Shown here: piece after piece, positions 14,969-38,100 of the stretch
Position numbering within the stretch: the first letter of the stretch is position 1
Layout of the letters: every line of letters starts with the position of its first letter
Assembly: GCF_026213295.1 (NCBI RefSeq)
Contig: NC_079428.1
Location: forward strand, 5,603,005-5,667,004
DNA: 64,000 bases
Direction: 5' to 3'
Origin: Gadus chalcogrammus
Taxonomy: Eukaryota; Chordata; Actinopteri; Gadiformes; Gadidae
Position numbers and translations under genes: made by a program
Notes under the pieces: generated by a model
Told to the model about the DNA's origin: nothing
What the model saw: only the letters and a program-made list of their open reading frames with translations
The model's database searches: none

Positions 14969-15001
<33 letters not shown>

Positions 15002-15140
15002 GAGGAGCATGATAATGGGAAGACCCAGGCAGCTATCTACATATGTAATTTATACAACTGCATTTTAAATGAAAAAGGTTCCAATGTAATTAAGGTTAAA
15101 TCATCTGTATACAAACTGTGTGCTAATGTCCAACTGACAC

Positions 15141-15454
15141 TAGGGGTCACCAACCTTTTTGAACCTGAGAGCTACTTCATGTGTACCGAGTCATACGAAG
15201 GGCACCCAGTTTGATAGACTTCTGAAATAATGAATTTGCTCAGTTTGCCTTTAGTTGTATATTATTAATAATGATACTCATCTATGAGAAGACACTGATC
15301 ATGTTTTCTCACAATAATTATCAATAATGACTTAAAAAAGGTGGGAAAGAGTTGTTCAAGAATGAGTGGTGCTATGTTTAGAACAGGCGTGCGGGCGCCT
15401 CGTATGGTCCTCGCGAGCGCCCCGGTGCCCGTGGCACCGTGTTGGTGACCCCTG
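15141..15454. mobile_element. Short non-autonomous hAT element
   Basis: A 314-bp element with inverted termini taggggtcaccaac...gttggtgacccctg, the classic CAGGGGTCACCAAC-type hAT end with one mismatch at the left terminus. There is no coding capacity. The right third is a CpG-rich block (15385-15440). Flanks do not show a clean 8-bp duplication. Confidence 0.75.
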
Positions 15455-16127
15455 CACTACAGGGTGTTGTCAACACTAGACAATAACCTGCCATCTTTAG
15501 TGTGTTTTGAATGTGTCAGTGTTTTTAATAATTGGACGATGTCATTCACCTGTACAGGTGTGGGCTCCAAGCTATGTGTAGTGAACCCCATCGGCCATTT
15601 GGTGTCTTCTTCCACGGGCTTGTTGGCTTTTGGTTTTGTTTCTTTGTTTTATTCCCATGGGAAAACCTCCCACTACCCACATTTCAATCGTCCACCCACT
15701 GCAATATATATTAATGTAATCATTTATGTATAGTCCCCTGAAGAGGACATGGCTGTACGAACTTTCTGGCGAAACACGGATACGCTGACTCTCAACCTTT
15801 CAGATCCACAGTTAACTTGTGTATCAACATTTCTAGCTATATTTATTAACGTTGTAGTGTGTTTTAACTGCTCGTGTAGCTTATTTGATTTTTATGTTTT
15901 GAAGCAATATACCGGGGGGGAGACTATTTTCTGGTTATGAAATAGGCTAACCTAAATTATGTATATTTTCACACGTGCGTGCTTCAAACACAGCCTTTGT
16001 TTCATTTTCTATGACTTCCCCATATAAATGCTGTGTTTTATACATTAACATATCATAAACACATGGTCACTATTTTTAACCCGATTAATGACGGTTGTCG
16101 CCGGTACTAGGCTCCTGTAATGAGGTA

Positions 16128-16262
16128 CTTCATGTTCACAATGTAAACACAGTTCACATTGACAACGAGTTGGAGTTCCAGGTAGAGTTCCAGGTAAAGT
16201 GTCATTTACACAAACCCAGATGAGGATCATCCCATTAGTAGGGCCCTGAAGTCATTTACAAA
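16128..16262 (+). repeat. Dispersed repeat, copy 1 (with 18302-18416)
   Basis: Shares aatgtaaacacagttcacat, acgagttggagttc, gtgtcatt.acacaaac and agtcatttac in the same order and strand with 18302-18416. The copies are about 2.2 kb apart. Copy 1 has an extra short duplication (gttccaggtagagttccagg). This is either an old transposon fragment or a local duplication. Confidence 0.8.
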
Positions 16263-16898
16263 TTAAAAGATTAATTTGTTTTACTCCAAACATGACGCCA
16301 CTTTGTTTTGTAAACAAAGTTCCTCCGGCTATGGAAAATACAACATATTCTATGGGGACTTTAATTTATGTAGATGCAATGTGAAATATGTTAAAATTAT
16401 CTAAATTGTCAACTATACCTGTGTCTGTGTGTGTGATTGTGGCCAGGTATGGTCAAGTACATCAATTTGCATAGCACGTGCGTTGCCAGGTAGCGTCATC
16501 GTGTGTATGGGCGTTGCCGTGTAAAATAAACATGTCAGTTGTAATCTGTTCAAATCCTAATCTGGATTACCGCCGTCTCCAAATATCACCGCTACCATCT
16601 GGCCCGCCGCCACGAATAGATGGTTAAGTCCCACCACGGACCACCTCACGAGAGTCAATCACTCACTATTCTCAGCAGGCAAACTCAGAAAGGCCTTCTC
16701 ATGTGGTTATGGTATGTATGGTATGTAATCCATGTATGGTAGGTATGTACATGCATTTATGTACGTAAAAATACAATATAGTAATATACCAGTAGTACTA
16801 ATTACTATTTAGAACAAAATTGCGTACTAGTGGTTCAAATGCATTGTGTGAATGAATTGAAGTTTGTTAGTAGTAGTAACCAGTAGTTACAATATACT

Positions 16899-16944
16899 TA
16901 CTATAATAAGTGTGTATGTAGATGCATACACACTTATTATAGTA
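16899..16944. repeat. 20-bp inverted repeat (hairpin)
   Basis: Arms 16899-16918 and 16925-16944 are exact reverse complements (tactataataagtgtgtatg and its complement) with a 6-base loop. Confidence 0.9.
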
Positions 16945-17237
16945 TATATTTGTAACAGTAGCCTACTAGGGCAAATATATTGCATGCATAAACTGAACTT
17001 TTGGAAATCTTAGTAGGGACGATGTCTAGTTTAAGAACTATAAGTCATATGAACTACAAGCACTTATAGTACCATGAAAATAATGAAATGACTTTATATT
17101 ACTTGATAATCATGTAGATACAAATAAAAGCACACCACCATCAATATGATGTAATGCTTTATACTATAATTAATCATTATGTCGATAGAAAGGTTGTCCT
17201 AGTTGAACTCTAAACAAGATTAAAGACTAACTGTCAT

Positions 17238-17400
17238 TTCTCTCTCTACCCCCACCCCCCTCTCTCGCCCCCTCCCCTCCCCTCCCCTCCCCTGTCTCTC
17301 TTTCTCTCTCTCTCCCTCTACGTTCTATCCACTCCCCTCTCTCCCTCTCTATTCTCTCTCCCCCTCTGTTTTCCTCCCCCCACTATCTCTCGTTCTTTTC
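17238..17400 (+). repeat. Polypyrimidine CT/C-rich tract upstream of the guanylyl cyclase gene
   Basis: About 160 bases of almost pure C and T, including (cccct)n at 17270-17293. Such homopurine-homopyrimidine stretches can form triplexes and often occur near promoters, but no core promoter motif is obvious here. Confidence 0.8.
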
Positions 17401-17424
17401 TCGTTGGAGATGAGTAGTGAAAGT

Positions 17425-17630
17425 ACATTTCACCTTAAGGAACTTCCAGCATGAGTTTCGAACCTTAACGCTTAACTTGATGGAACTTCAAGCATGAGGA
17501 TCTAACCTTAACCCTTACTTTAAAGGAATTTCCTGCACGAGGATCTTAACTTTACTCTTACGTTAAAGGACCTTCAAGCTTGAGGATCAGACCTTATCCC
17601 TAACCTTTGCACTAGGATCTAACCCTCACT
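17425..17630 (+). repeat. About 60-bp minisatellite upstream of the guanylyl cyclase gene
   Basis: Four degenerate copies of aaggaacttccagcatgag followed by a ctaaccttaaccctta segment, ending just before a possible non-coding first exon. Confidence 0.75.
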
Positions 17631-17639
17631 GTACTTCAT

Positions 17640-17695
17640 GTAGAAGAACTGATTGGACCTGGAGCATCATAATAAGAAGAAAGCCTTATGTACCG
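17640..17695 (+). other. Candidate non-coding 5' exon of the guanylyl cyclase gene
   Basis: A strong donor, taccg|gtaagt, ends at 17695. The coding exon at 18833 begins with an acceptor six bases before its ATG, so an upstream non-coding exon is required, and this is the best donor seen in the preceding 1.5 kb. The 5' end is unknown. Confidence 0.35.
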
Positions 17696-17957
17696 GTAAG
17701 TTATAGATCTATAAGTATTTGTGGATCCACGCTAGTTTTCCTTGTTCTAGAATATATATTATTACTCTATGTGTCTTATCTAAATGACTATATAAATCTT
17801 ACCTGGTGTACGATTGTAAAAGTTGCTCACTCTCCAGGTGAATATAATTTGAATGCAGAATGCTGATATAAAGGTATTCGCCGCAAAAAAAAAAGACTGG
17901 ATATGACCTGAGAACGGGAATGTGTTTAACACAACAGTTTCATGGACACCATAGATG

Positions 17958-18115
17958 CAATAGGGTTATCCCAATGAGCTACTCACAAGAATCCCAGTTG
18001 TCTTGCCCTCTTTCCTTTATATTACAGATCTGTCAAACCTTATGTCCTTGTTCAGGGCAACCTAACTATTTTATTTTGATAATTTTGCAGATAAGGATGC
18101 GCTCTCCCAAATGAT
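17958..18115 (+). repeat. Duplicate of the intron end and first coding exon start of the guanylyl cyclase gene
   Basis: About 155 bases match 18697-18857. Shared words are gggttatcccaa.gagcta, caagaatcc, tgtcaaacc, tgttcagggcaa and cctaactattt, then a pyrimidine tract, cag and ataaggatgc. The decoy acceptor (exon from 18091) brings an ATG at 18097 that reads M-R-S-P-K and then stops. Inclusion would create a tiny upstream ORF. Confidence 0.88.
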
Positions 18116-18301
18116 GTTTTATTTAACAACCCTGTGTTTTTTCTTACTTTATTACACACACACCACACCATTTCAAACACGGCCATCATTTCTTTTTCAG
18201 TGACATGTACATGTAATTCCTGTATGTTATGCATGAACATGAACATATTACATGAGCACAATATTCCTAATATTCCTGGAACCGAGCACTGTGGTGCTCA
18301 T

Positions 18302-18416
18302 ATTCCCAATGTAAACACAGTTCACATTGATTACGAGTTGGAGTTCTACGTATAGTGTCATTAACACAAACGCGGATTCATCCCCTTAATAGAGCCCTTA
18401 AGTCATTTACTTATTT
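18302..18416 (+). repeat. Dispersed repeat, copy 2 (with 16128-16262)
   Basis: Second member of the pair described at 16128. It lies in the intron before the first coding exon of the guanylyl cyclase gene. Confidence 0.8.
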
Positions 18417-18838
18417 AAATATTAATTATTTAGGCCGGGTTTTACTTGCAAAACCTATTTGTTGCATTAACTTTCGCATGCGTACAGGGTTTTGGTTTTA
18501 ATAGTAAAAAGATCACGTAAAGAATTTTGTTTGAAGGGTAAAAGATGGCTTGTGAAGCCAACCTGCAATTAAAGCAGATATCTTTTAATAAACAAATTTA
18601 GTTAAGCAACGTGACTTAAAGAAAACAAGATGGATCACTCTCTGAGTTCCAGAGACACTTGGTATCCCAAAGAAAATTTGAAAGAATCAGAAAGCATAAG
18701 GGTTATCCCAACGAGCTAATCCCAAGAATCCTGGTCTCGACTTATATAACTGAACCGAGTTTGTCAAACCCAAATCATGTCTTTGTTCAGGGCAAGGGAA
18801 ACCTAACTATTTCATCTTGTTTGTTTTTACAGATAAGG

Positions 18839-30738
<11,900 letters not shown>

Positions 30739-30839
30739 ACAGGGGTAGATAGTCCTTTGGCGGCCATCAGATCCTCTTCACATAGCAGTCTTATGTTATG
30801 AAGCCTTAGTGCCCAGACACTAACCACTTACCACCCCTC

Positions 30840-31065
30840 GATGTGCAGTATGAGCCCTGATCAACCATCCCTACCTCAATGACAGGTAGGAACCCTGACC
30901 TTAACCACCCCTCTCTGAATTACCAGTATGAACCTGGACTAACCAACCCTATCTCAATGACCAGTATGAACCCTGACCCTCTTACTGGCTTACGTCAATG
31001 AGCGGTATGGACTCTGACCCTCTTACTGACCCTGACCGGTATGATGACAGGTATGAACCCTGTAA
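30840..31065 (+). repeat. About 45-bp minisatellite after the guanylyl cyclase gene
   Basis: About five degenerate copies containing aatgaccagtatgaaccctg, 100-330 bases after the stop codon, possibly within the 3'UTR. Confidence 0.75.
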
Positions 31066-31118
31066 CCAGGTCATTTCTTTACGTGCTGGAATTTTCATAA
31101 CTTGCAACAAACTTTTCT

Positions 31119-31418
31119 ATGAAGATGTATAATCTGCATTCAAGACGAAATGCTTTGCAGAAATACAGATTGTATAAAGTGAAACCGGACCTTATTGGAT
31201 CCTATGCTGTTTGTTATACCTTGTTTGGGAAAATAAATCCTTTCAAGAAGTATACCAATGAAGTTTGCAGCTTGGATTCACATCATATATCATCAACTAA
31301 TAAGCCTCCTTTCTTCATTCATATCTATGAGGCTAAACCGGTTCCAACTGATAGTCTGCCTAAGCAGAGGTTTATGGGTAACCTGGAACCTGAAACCGTC
31401 TATTTTGAGTTACATTAA
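31119..31418 (+). CDS. Unrecognised 99-codon ORF
   Basis: An ATG-to-TAA frame of 99 codons in AT-rich, non-repetitive sequence, starting MKMYNLHSRR and ending NLEPETVYFELH. The stop overlaps a potential AATAAA (31416-31421). The composition is protein-like and not simple repeat. I recognise no family; the end vaguely recalls the last strand region of a fibronectin-III domain, which is weak. It could be a terminal exon of a small gene, part of the guanylyl cyclase 3'UTR, or chance. Confidence 0.25.
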   Translation: MKMYNLHSRRNALQKYRLYKVKPDLIGSYAVCYTLFGKINPFKKYTNEVCSLDSHHISSTNKPPFFIHIYEAKPVPTDSLPKQRFMGNLEPETVYFELH

Positions 31419-31424
31419 TAAAAA

Positions 31425-32168
31425 GTGTTTATAAAAAAGACTAAATAAATATTTGTAAAAGTGTTAATTTTGATATCGCATTTTGACCATAACCAAAACC
31501 ACATCACTAACCCCATTTCTAAACATGATTCATACCAACCTTCCGTGACACTAATCACCAACCCAAGGTCATGAATCCTAACCCCTTCATTAACTTTCCC
31601 CTAACCCATAGCCTTCCTTTAAAGGGCAAATCTACTTCTGCCTCCTGGTAAATGAGGACCAGTTTCCCACCAAGATAACTAGACTCCCCTCTTGCACATA
31701 ATTTTTTTTTTATACATAAATATGCTCTATGGTCAATGGAGAGTAGAGCACAGAACAGTTGCAGTGTTTTATTTGAGGGGGGCGGGCGCAGCTTGCAACA
31801 AGTTGTCTCACCAAAAATCACGCAAACCTCTGGTTGTAGAATGACCCTGAATGACCCGATATTAAATTGGGGTCCTACCGGCGAGTAGGTCCTTCCATTC
31901 CTCTTCCTGGAACTCCCTTCACTATCGGCCTCTGGCTCTACCTCCCCCTCTCTCCTTCTGTGTCAATCCTTCTCTCTCTTCCTGTAACTCATCGGGCCTG
32001 CCTCTCTACCTTTCCCTCTCTTTTTATAACATTTGAACAAGACAAGCCAACTCATTTTAATTTGACTAGTGTGTTTTCAGACTCTTGGCCCCAAAACATT
32101 GGCCTATACATCATCATTGTCATACTGGTGTGTACGGTCTTCATCTGAAGAGGGTACACAAGATATGT
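31425..32168. other. Single-copy stretch before the satellite, with a possible decayed membrane-segment exon
   Basis: No gene recognised. A pyrimidine-rich stretch (31890-32030) is followed by gtgttttcag at 32069-32078 and an open segment encoding SWPQNIGLYIIIVILVCTVF, which is hydrophobic enough to span a membrane, then TGA. The following bases (ccccaaaaagaagcacttat) are the first recognisable piece of the satellite unit. Confidence 0.35.
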
Positions 32169-35100
32169 ACCCCAAAAAGAAGCACTTATGGAGTCAAATT
32201 ACCACCAGTCCTCTATTTCAGGTTATCTTGGAGAGTTTAAGAGGGTTTTGAGAACATGATATGGCTGTGTAAGTCAAGTAAAAATACCCCAACAAGTAGC
32301 ACTTATTGAATTTAAAAAGACAAGTCAATGCTCCTGTTGGGGTAATTCATTCGACAAATGGATCCCTTAGTGTCACGATATAGTTTGCAGTTGAAGACAA
32401 GACCCGATCAAGACGACCCCAAAGAGAAGCACTTAAGGAATCAAATTACCACCAATGCCTCTATTTCAGGTTATCTTGTTGAGTTTAAAATTTGAGAATA
32501 AGCAGTAGATAAGGTTGTGTAAGTCAAGTAAAACTACCCCAACAATAGCACTTACTTAATTTAAAAAAGACAAGTCAATGCTCCAGTTAGGGTAATACGT
32601 TTGACAAATGCATCCCGTAGTTTCACAAAATGGATTGAGTGGAAGACAAGACCCGATCAAGACAACCCCAAAGAGAAGCACTTATGGAATCAAATCAACA
32701 CCAATGCCTCTATTTCAGGTTATCTTGCTGAGTTTAAAATTTGAGAACAAGCTGTAGATATGGTTGTGTAAGTCAAGTAAAACTACCGCAACAAGTAGCA
32801 CTTACTTAATTTAAAAAAGTCCAGTCAATGCTCCTGTTAGGGTAATACTTTTGACAAATGCATGCCTTAGTATCACGGATTGGTTGGGAGTTGAAGACAA
32901 GACCCAATCAAGACAACCCCAAAGAGAAGCACTTATGGAATCAAATTACCACCAATGCCTCTATTTCAGGTTATCTTGCTGAGTTTAAAATTTGAGAACA
33001 AGCTGTAAATATGGTTGTGTGAGTCAAGTAAAACTACCCCAACAATAGCACTTACTTAATTATAAAAGACAAGTCAATGCACCAGTTAGGGTCATACGTT
33101 TGACAAATGCATCCCGTAGTTTCACAAAATGGATTGAGTGGAAGACAAGACCCGATCAAGGCAACCCCAAAGAGAAGCACTTATGGAATTTAGAGACCAC
33201 CAATGCCTCTATTTCAGGTTATCTTGCTGAGTTTAAAATTTGAGAACAAGCTGTAGATATGGTTGTGTAAGTCAAGTAAAACTACCCCAACAAGTAGCAC
33301 TTACTTAATTTAAAAAATACAAGTCATTGCTCCTGTTAGGGTAATACTTTTGACAAATGCATGCCTTAGTATCACGGATTGGTTGGGAGTTGAAGACAAG
33401 ACCCAATCAAGACAACCCCAAAGAGAAGCACTTATGGAATCAAATTACCACCAATGCCTCTATTTCAGGTTATCTTGCTGAGTTTAAAATTTGAGAACAA
33501 ACAGTAGATAAGGTTGTGTAAGTCAAGTAAAACTACCCCAACAATAGCACTTACTTAATTTAAAAAAGACAAGTCAATGCTCCAGTTAGGGTAATACGTT
33601 TGACAAATGCATCCCGTAGTTTCACAAAATGGATTGAGTGGAAGACAAGACCCGATCAAGACAACCCCAAAGAGAAGCACTTATGGAATCAAATCACCAC
33701 CAATGCCTCTATTTCAGGTTGTCTTGCTGAGTTTAAAATTTGAGAACAAACAGTAGATAAGGTTGTGTAAGTCAAGTAAAACTACCCCAACAAGTAGCAC
33801 TTACTTAATTTAAAAAAGACAAGTCAATGCTCCTGTTAGGGTAATACTTTTGACAAATGCATGCCTTAGTATCACGGATTGGTTGGGAGTTGAAGACAAG
33901 ACCCAATCAAGACAACCCCAAAGAGAAGCACTTATGGAATCAAATTACCACCAATGCCTCTATTTCAGGTTATCTTGCTGAGTTAAAGTTTCACTGGTTA
34001 AGGATGGAAAGAAGAACACCCCAAAGAGAGGCATTTCAAAACCCAAACTCTCTTGCTCCTCAATGTAGTCTCACCTGGTGAAGATCACGGAATGATGTGG
34101 CAGGTCAGAATCTGCTCATCTAATATAGAGGATGCTCTGCCAGACCCTCCCCATTTCATTGTTTGAAAAGTACCAACGATTTGGTAGACGGTTGGTAACG
34201 ACCAAAACTTTGACCTGGGTGAACGATTCATCCTCACAAACAACAAGTATCAAGTAACAATTAGCATTTGATGAGGTGACAATCAAGACAACCCCAAAGA
34301 GAAGCACTTATGGAATCACAACGTCACCAATGCCTCTATTTCAGGTTATCTTGAAGTGTTTAAGAAGGTTTTGAGAACATGCAGGGGATATGGCTGTGTA
34401 AGACAGGTAAAACTACCCGAACAAATAGCACTTACTTAATTTAAATAAGACAATTCAATGCTCCAGTTAGGTTGATACTTTTGACCAATGCATGCCTCAG
34501 TATCACGGATTGGTTGGGAGTTGAAGACCAGACCCGATCAAGACAACCCCAAAGAGAAGCACTTATGGAATCAAATTCCCATCAATGCTTCTATTTCAGG
34601 TTATCTTGAACGATTGTGAACGATTGTGAACGATTCATCCTCACAAACAACTAGTATCAATTAGCATTTGATGAAGTGACAATCAAGACAACCCCAAAGA
34701 GAAGCAATTATGGAATCACAACATCACCAATGCCTCTATTTCAGGTTAGTGTTTAAGAGTGTTTAAGAAGGTTTTGAGAACATGCAGGGGATATGGCTGT
34801 GTAAGACAGGTAAAACTACCCGAACAAATAGCACTTACTTAATTTAAAAAAGACAATTCAATGCTCCAGTGAGGTTGATACTTTTGACCAATGCATGCCT
34901 TATTATCACAGATTGGTTGGGAGTTGAAGACAAGACCCGATCAAGACAACCCCAAAGAGAAGCACTTATGGAATCAAATTACCATCAATGCCTCTATTTC
35001 AGGTTATCTTGCTGAGTTTAAAATTTGAGAACAAACAGTAGATAAGGTTGTGTAAGTCAAGTAAAACTACCCCAACAATAGCACTTACTTAATTTAAAAA

Positions 35101-38100
35101 AGACAAGTCAATGCTCCAGTTAGGGTAATACGTTTGACAAATGCATCCCGTAGTTTCACAAAATGGATTGAGTGGAAGACAAGACCCGATCAAGACAACC
35201 CCAAAGAGAAGCATTTATGGAATTTAGAGACCACCAATGCCTCTATTTCAGGTTATCTTGCTGAGTTTAAAATTTGAGAACAAGCTGTAGATATGGTTGT
35301 GTAAGTCAAGTAAAACTACCCCAACAATAGCACTTACTTAATTTAAAAAAGACAAGTCAATGCTCCAGTTAGGGTAATACGTTTGACAAATGCATCCCGT
35401 AGTTTCACAAAATGGATTGAGTGGAAGACAAGACCCGATCAAGACAACCCCAAAGAGAAGCACTTATGGAATCAAATCACCACCAATGCCTCTATTTCAG
35501 GTTATCTTGCTGAGTTTAAAATTTGAGAACAAGCTGTAGATATGGTTGGGTAAGTCAAGTAAAACTACCGCAACAAGTAGCACTTACTTAATTTAAAAAA
35601 GTCCAGTCAATGCTCCTGTTAGGGTAATACTTTTGACAAATGCATGCCTTAGTATCACGGATTGGTTGGGAGTTGAAGACAAGACCCAATCAAGACAACC
35701 CCAAAGAGAAGCACTTATGGAATCAAATTACCACCAATGCCTCTATTTCAGGTTATCTTGGAGTGTTAAAGTTTCACTGGTTAAGGATGGAAACAAGAAC
35801 ACCCCAAACTTTCTTGCTCCTCAATGTAGTCTCACCTGGTGAAGATCATGGAATGATGTGGCAGGTCAGAATCTGCTCATCTAATATAGAGGATGCTCTG
35901 CCAGACCCTCCCCATTTCATTGTTTGAAAAGTACCAACGATTTGGTAGACGGTTGGTAACGACCACAACTTTGACCTGGGTGAACGATTCATCCTCACAA
36001 ACAACTAGTATCAAGTAACAATTAGCATTTGATGAAGTGACAATCAAGACAACCCCAAAGAGAAGCACTTATGGAATCACAACATCACCAATGCCTCTAT
36101 TTCAGGTTATCTTGAAGTGTTTAAGAAGGTTTTGAGAACATGCAGGGGATATGGCTGTGTAAGACAGGTAAAACTACCCGAACAAATAGCACTTACTTAA
36201 TTTAAATAAGACAATTCAATGCTCCAGTTAGGTTGATACTTTTGACCAAAGCATGCCTTAGTATCACGGATTGGTTGGGAGTTGAAGACCAGACCCGATC
36301 AAGACAACCCCAAAGAGAAGCACTTATGGAATCAAATTACCATCAATGCTTCTATTTCAGGTTATCTGGCTGAGTTTAAAATTTGAGAACAAGCTGTAGA
36401 TATGGTTGTGTAAGTCAAGTAAAACTACCCCAACATTAGCACTTACTTAATTATAAAAGACAAGTCAATGCACCAGTTAGGGTCATACGTTTGACAAATG
36501 CATCCCGTAGTTTCACAAAATGGATTGAGTGGAAGACAAGACCCGATCAAGACAACCCCAAAGAGAAGCACTTATGGAATTTAGAGACCACCAATGCCTC
36601 TATTTCAGGTTATCTTGCTGAGTTTAAAATTTGAGAACAAGCTGTAGATATGGTTGTGTAAGTCAAGTAAAACTACCCCAACAAGTAGCACTTACTTAAT
36701 TTAAAAAAGACAAGTCATTGCTCCTGTTAGGGTAATACTTTTGACAAATGCATGCCTTAGTATCACGGATTGGTTGGGAGTTGAAGACAAGACCCAATCA
36801 AGACAACCCCAAAGAGAAGCACTTATGGAATCAAATTACCACCAATGCCTCTATTTCAGGTTATCTTGCTGAGTTTAAAATTTGAGAACAAACAGTAGAT
36901 AAGGTTGTGTAAGTCAAATAAAACTACCCCAACAATAGCACTTACTTATTTTAAAAAAGACAAGTCAATGCTCCAGTTAGGGTAATACGTTTGACAAATG
37001 CATCCCGTAGTTTCACAAAATGGATTGAGTGGAAGACAAGACCCGATCAAGACAACCCCAAAGAGAAGCACTTATGGAATCAAATCACCACCAATGCCTC
37101 TATTTCAGGTTATTTTGCTGAGTTTAAAATTTGAGAACAAACAGTAGATAAGGTTGTGTAAGTCAAGTAAAACTACCCCAACAAGTAGCACTTACTTAAT
37201 TTAAAAAAGACAAGTCAATGCTCCTGTTAGGGTAATACCTTTGACAAATGCATGCCTTAGTATCACGGATTGGTTGGGAGTTGAAGACAAGACCCAATCA
37301 AGACAACCCCAAAGAGAAGCACTTATGGAATCAAATTACCACCAATGCCTCTATTTCAGGTTATCTTGCTGAGTTAAAGTTTCACTGGTTAAGGATGGAA
37401 AGAAAATACCCCAAAGAGAGGCATTTCAAAACCCAAACTCTCTTGCTCCTCAATGTAGTCTCACCTGGTGAAGATCACGGAATGATGTGGCAGGTCAGAA
37501 TCTGCTCATCTAATATAGAGGATGCTCTGCCAGACCCTCCCCATTTCTTTGTTTGAAAAGTACCAACGATTTGGTAGACGGTTGGTAACGACCAAAACTT
37601 TGACCTGGGTGAACGATTCATCCTCACAAACTACAAGTATCAAGTAACAATTAGCATTTGATGAGGTGACAATCAAGACAACCCCAAAGAGAAGCACTTA
37701 TGGAATCACAACGTCACCAATGCCACTATTTCAGGTTATCTTGAAGTGTTTAAGAAGGTTTTGAGAACATGCAGGGGATATGGCTGTGTAAGACAGGTAA
37801 ACTACCCGAACAAATAGCACTTACTTAATTTAAATAAGACAATTCAATGCTCCAGTTAGGTTGATACCTTTGACCAATGCATGCCTTAGTATCACGGATT
37901 GGTTGGGAGTTGAAGACCAGACCCGATCAAGACAACCCCAAAGAGAAGCACTTATGGAATCAAATTACCATCAATGCTTCTATTTCAGGTTATCTGGCTG
38001 AGTTTAAAATTTGAGAACAAGCAGAAGATATGGTTGTGTAAGTCAAGTAAAACTACCCCAACATTAGCACTTACTTGATTATAAAAGACAAGTCAATGCA

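Larger units (their letters stand above)
15455..17237. other. Intergenic region between eif4e2 and the guanylyl cyclase gene
   Basis: No gene recognised. Contents are a possible transposon tail (15730-15800), the first member of a dispersed repeat pair (16128-16262), a 20-bp hairpin (16899-16944) and AT-rich single-copy DNA. Open frames here lack family motifs. Confidence 0.5.

Noticed and set aside
15464..15940. Plus-strand ORFs of 60-89 codons
   Set aside because: They overlap each other in different frames and lie next to a possible transposon tail (cctgaagagg...cgaaacacgg); no domain recognised.
31555..31821. Minus-strand 88-codon ORF
   Set aside because: No family motif, no splice or polyadenylation context, and the opposite strand is ordinary AT-rich intergenic DNA.
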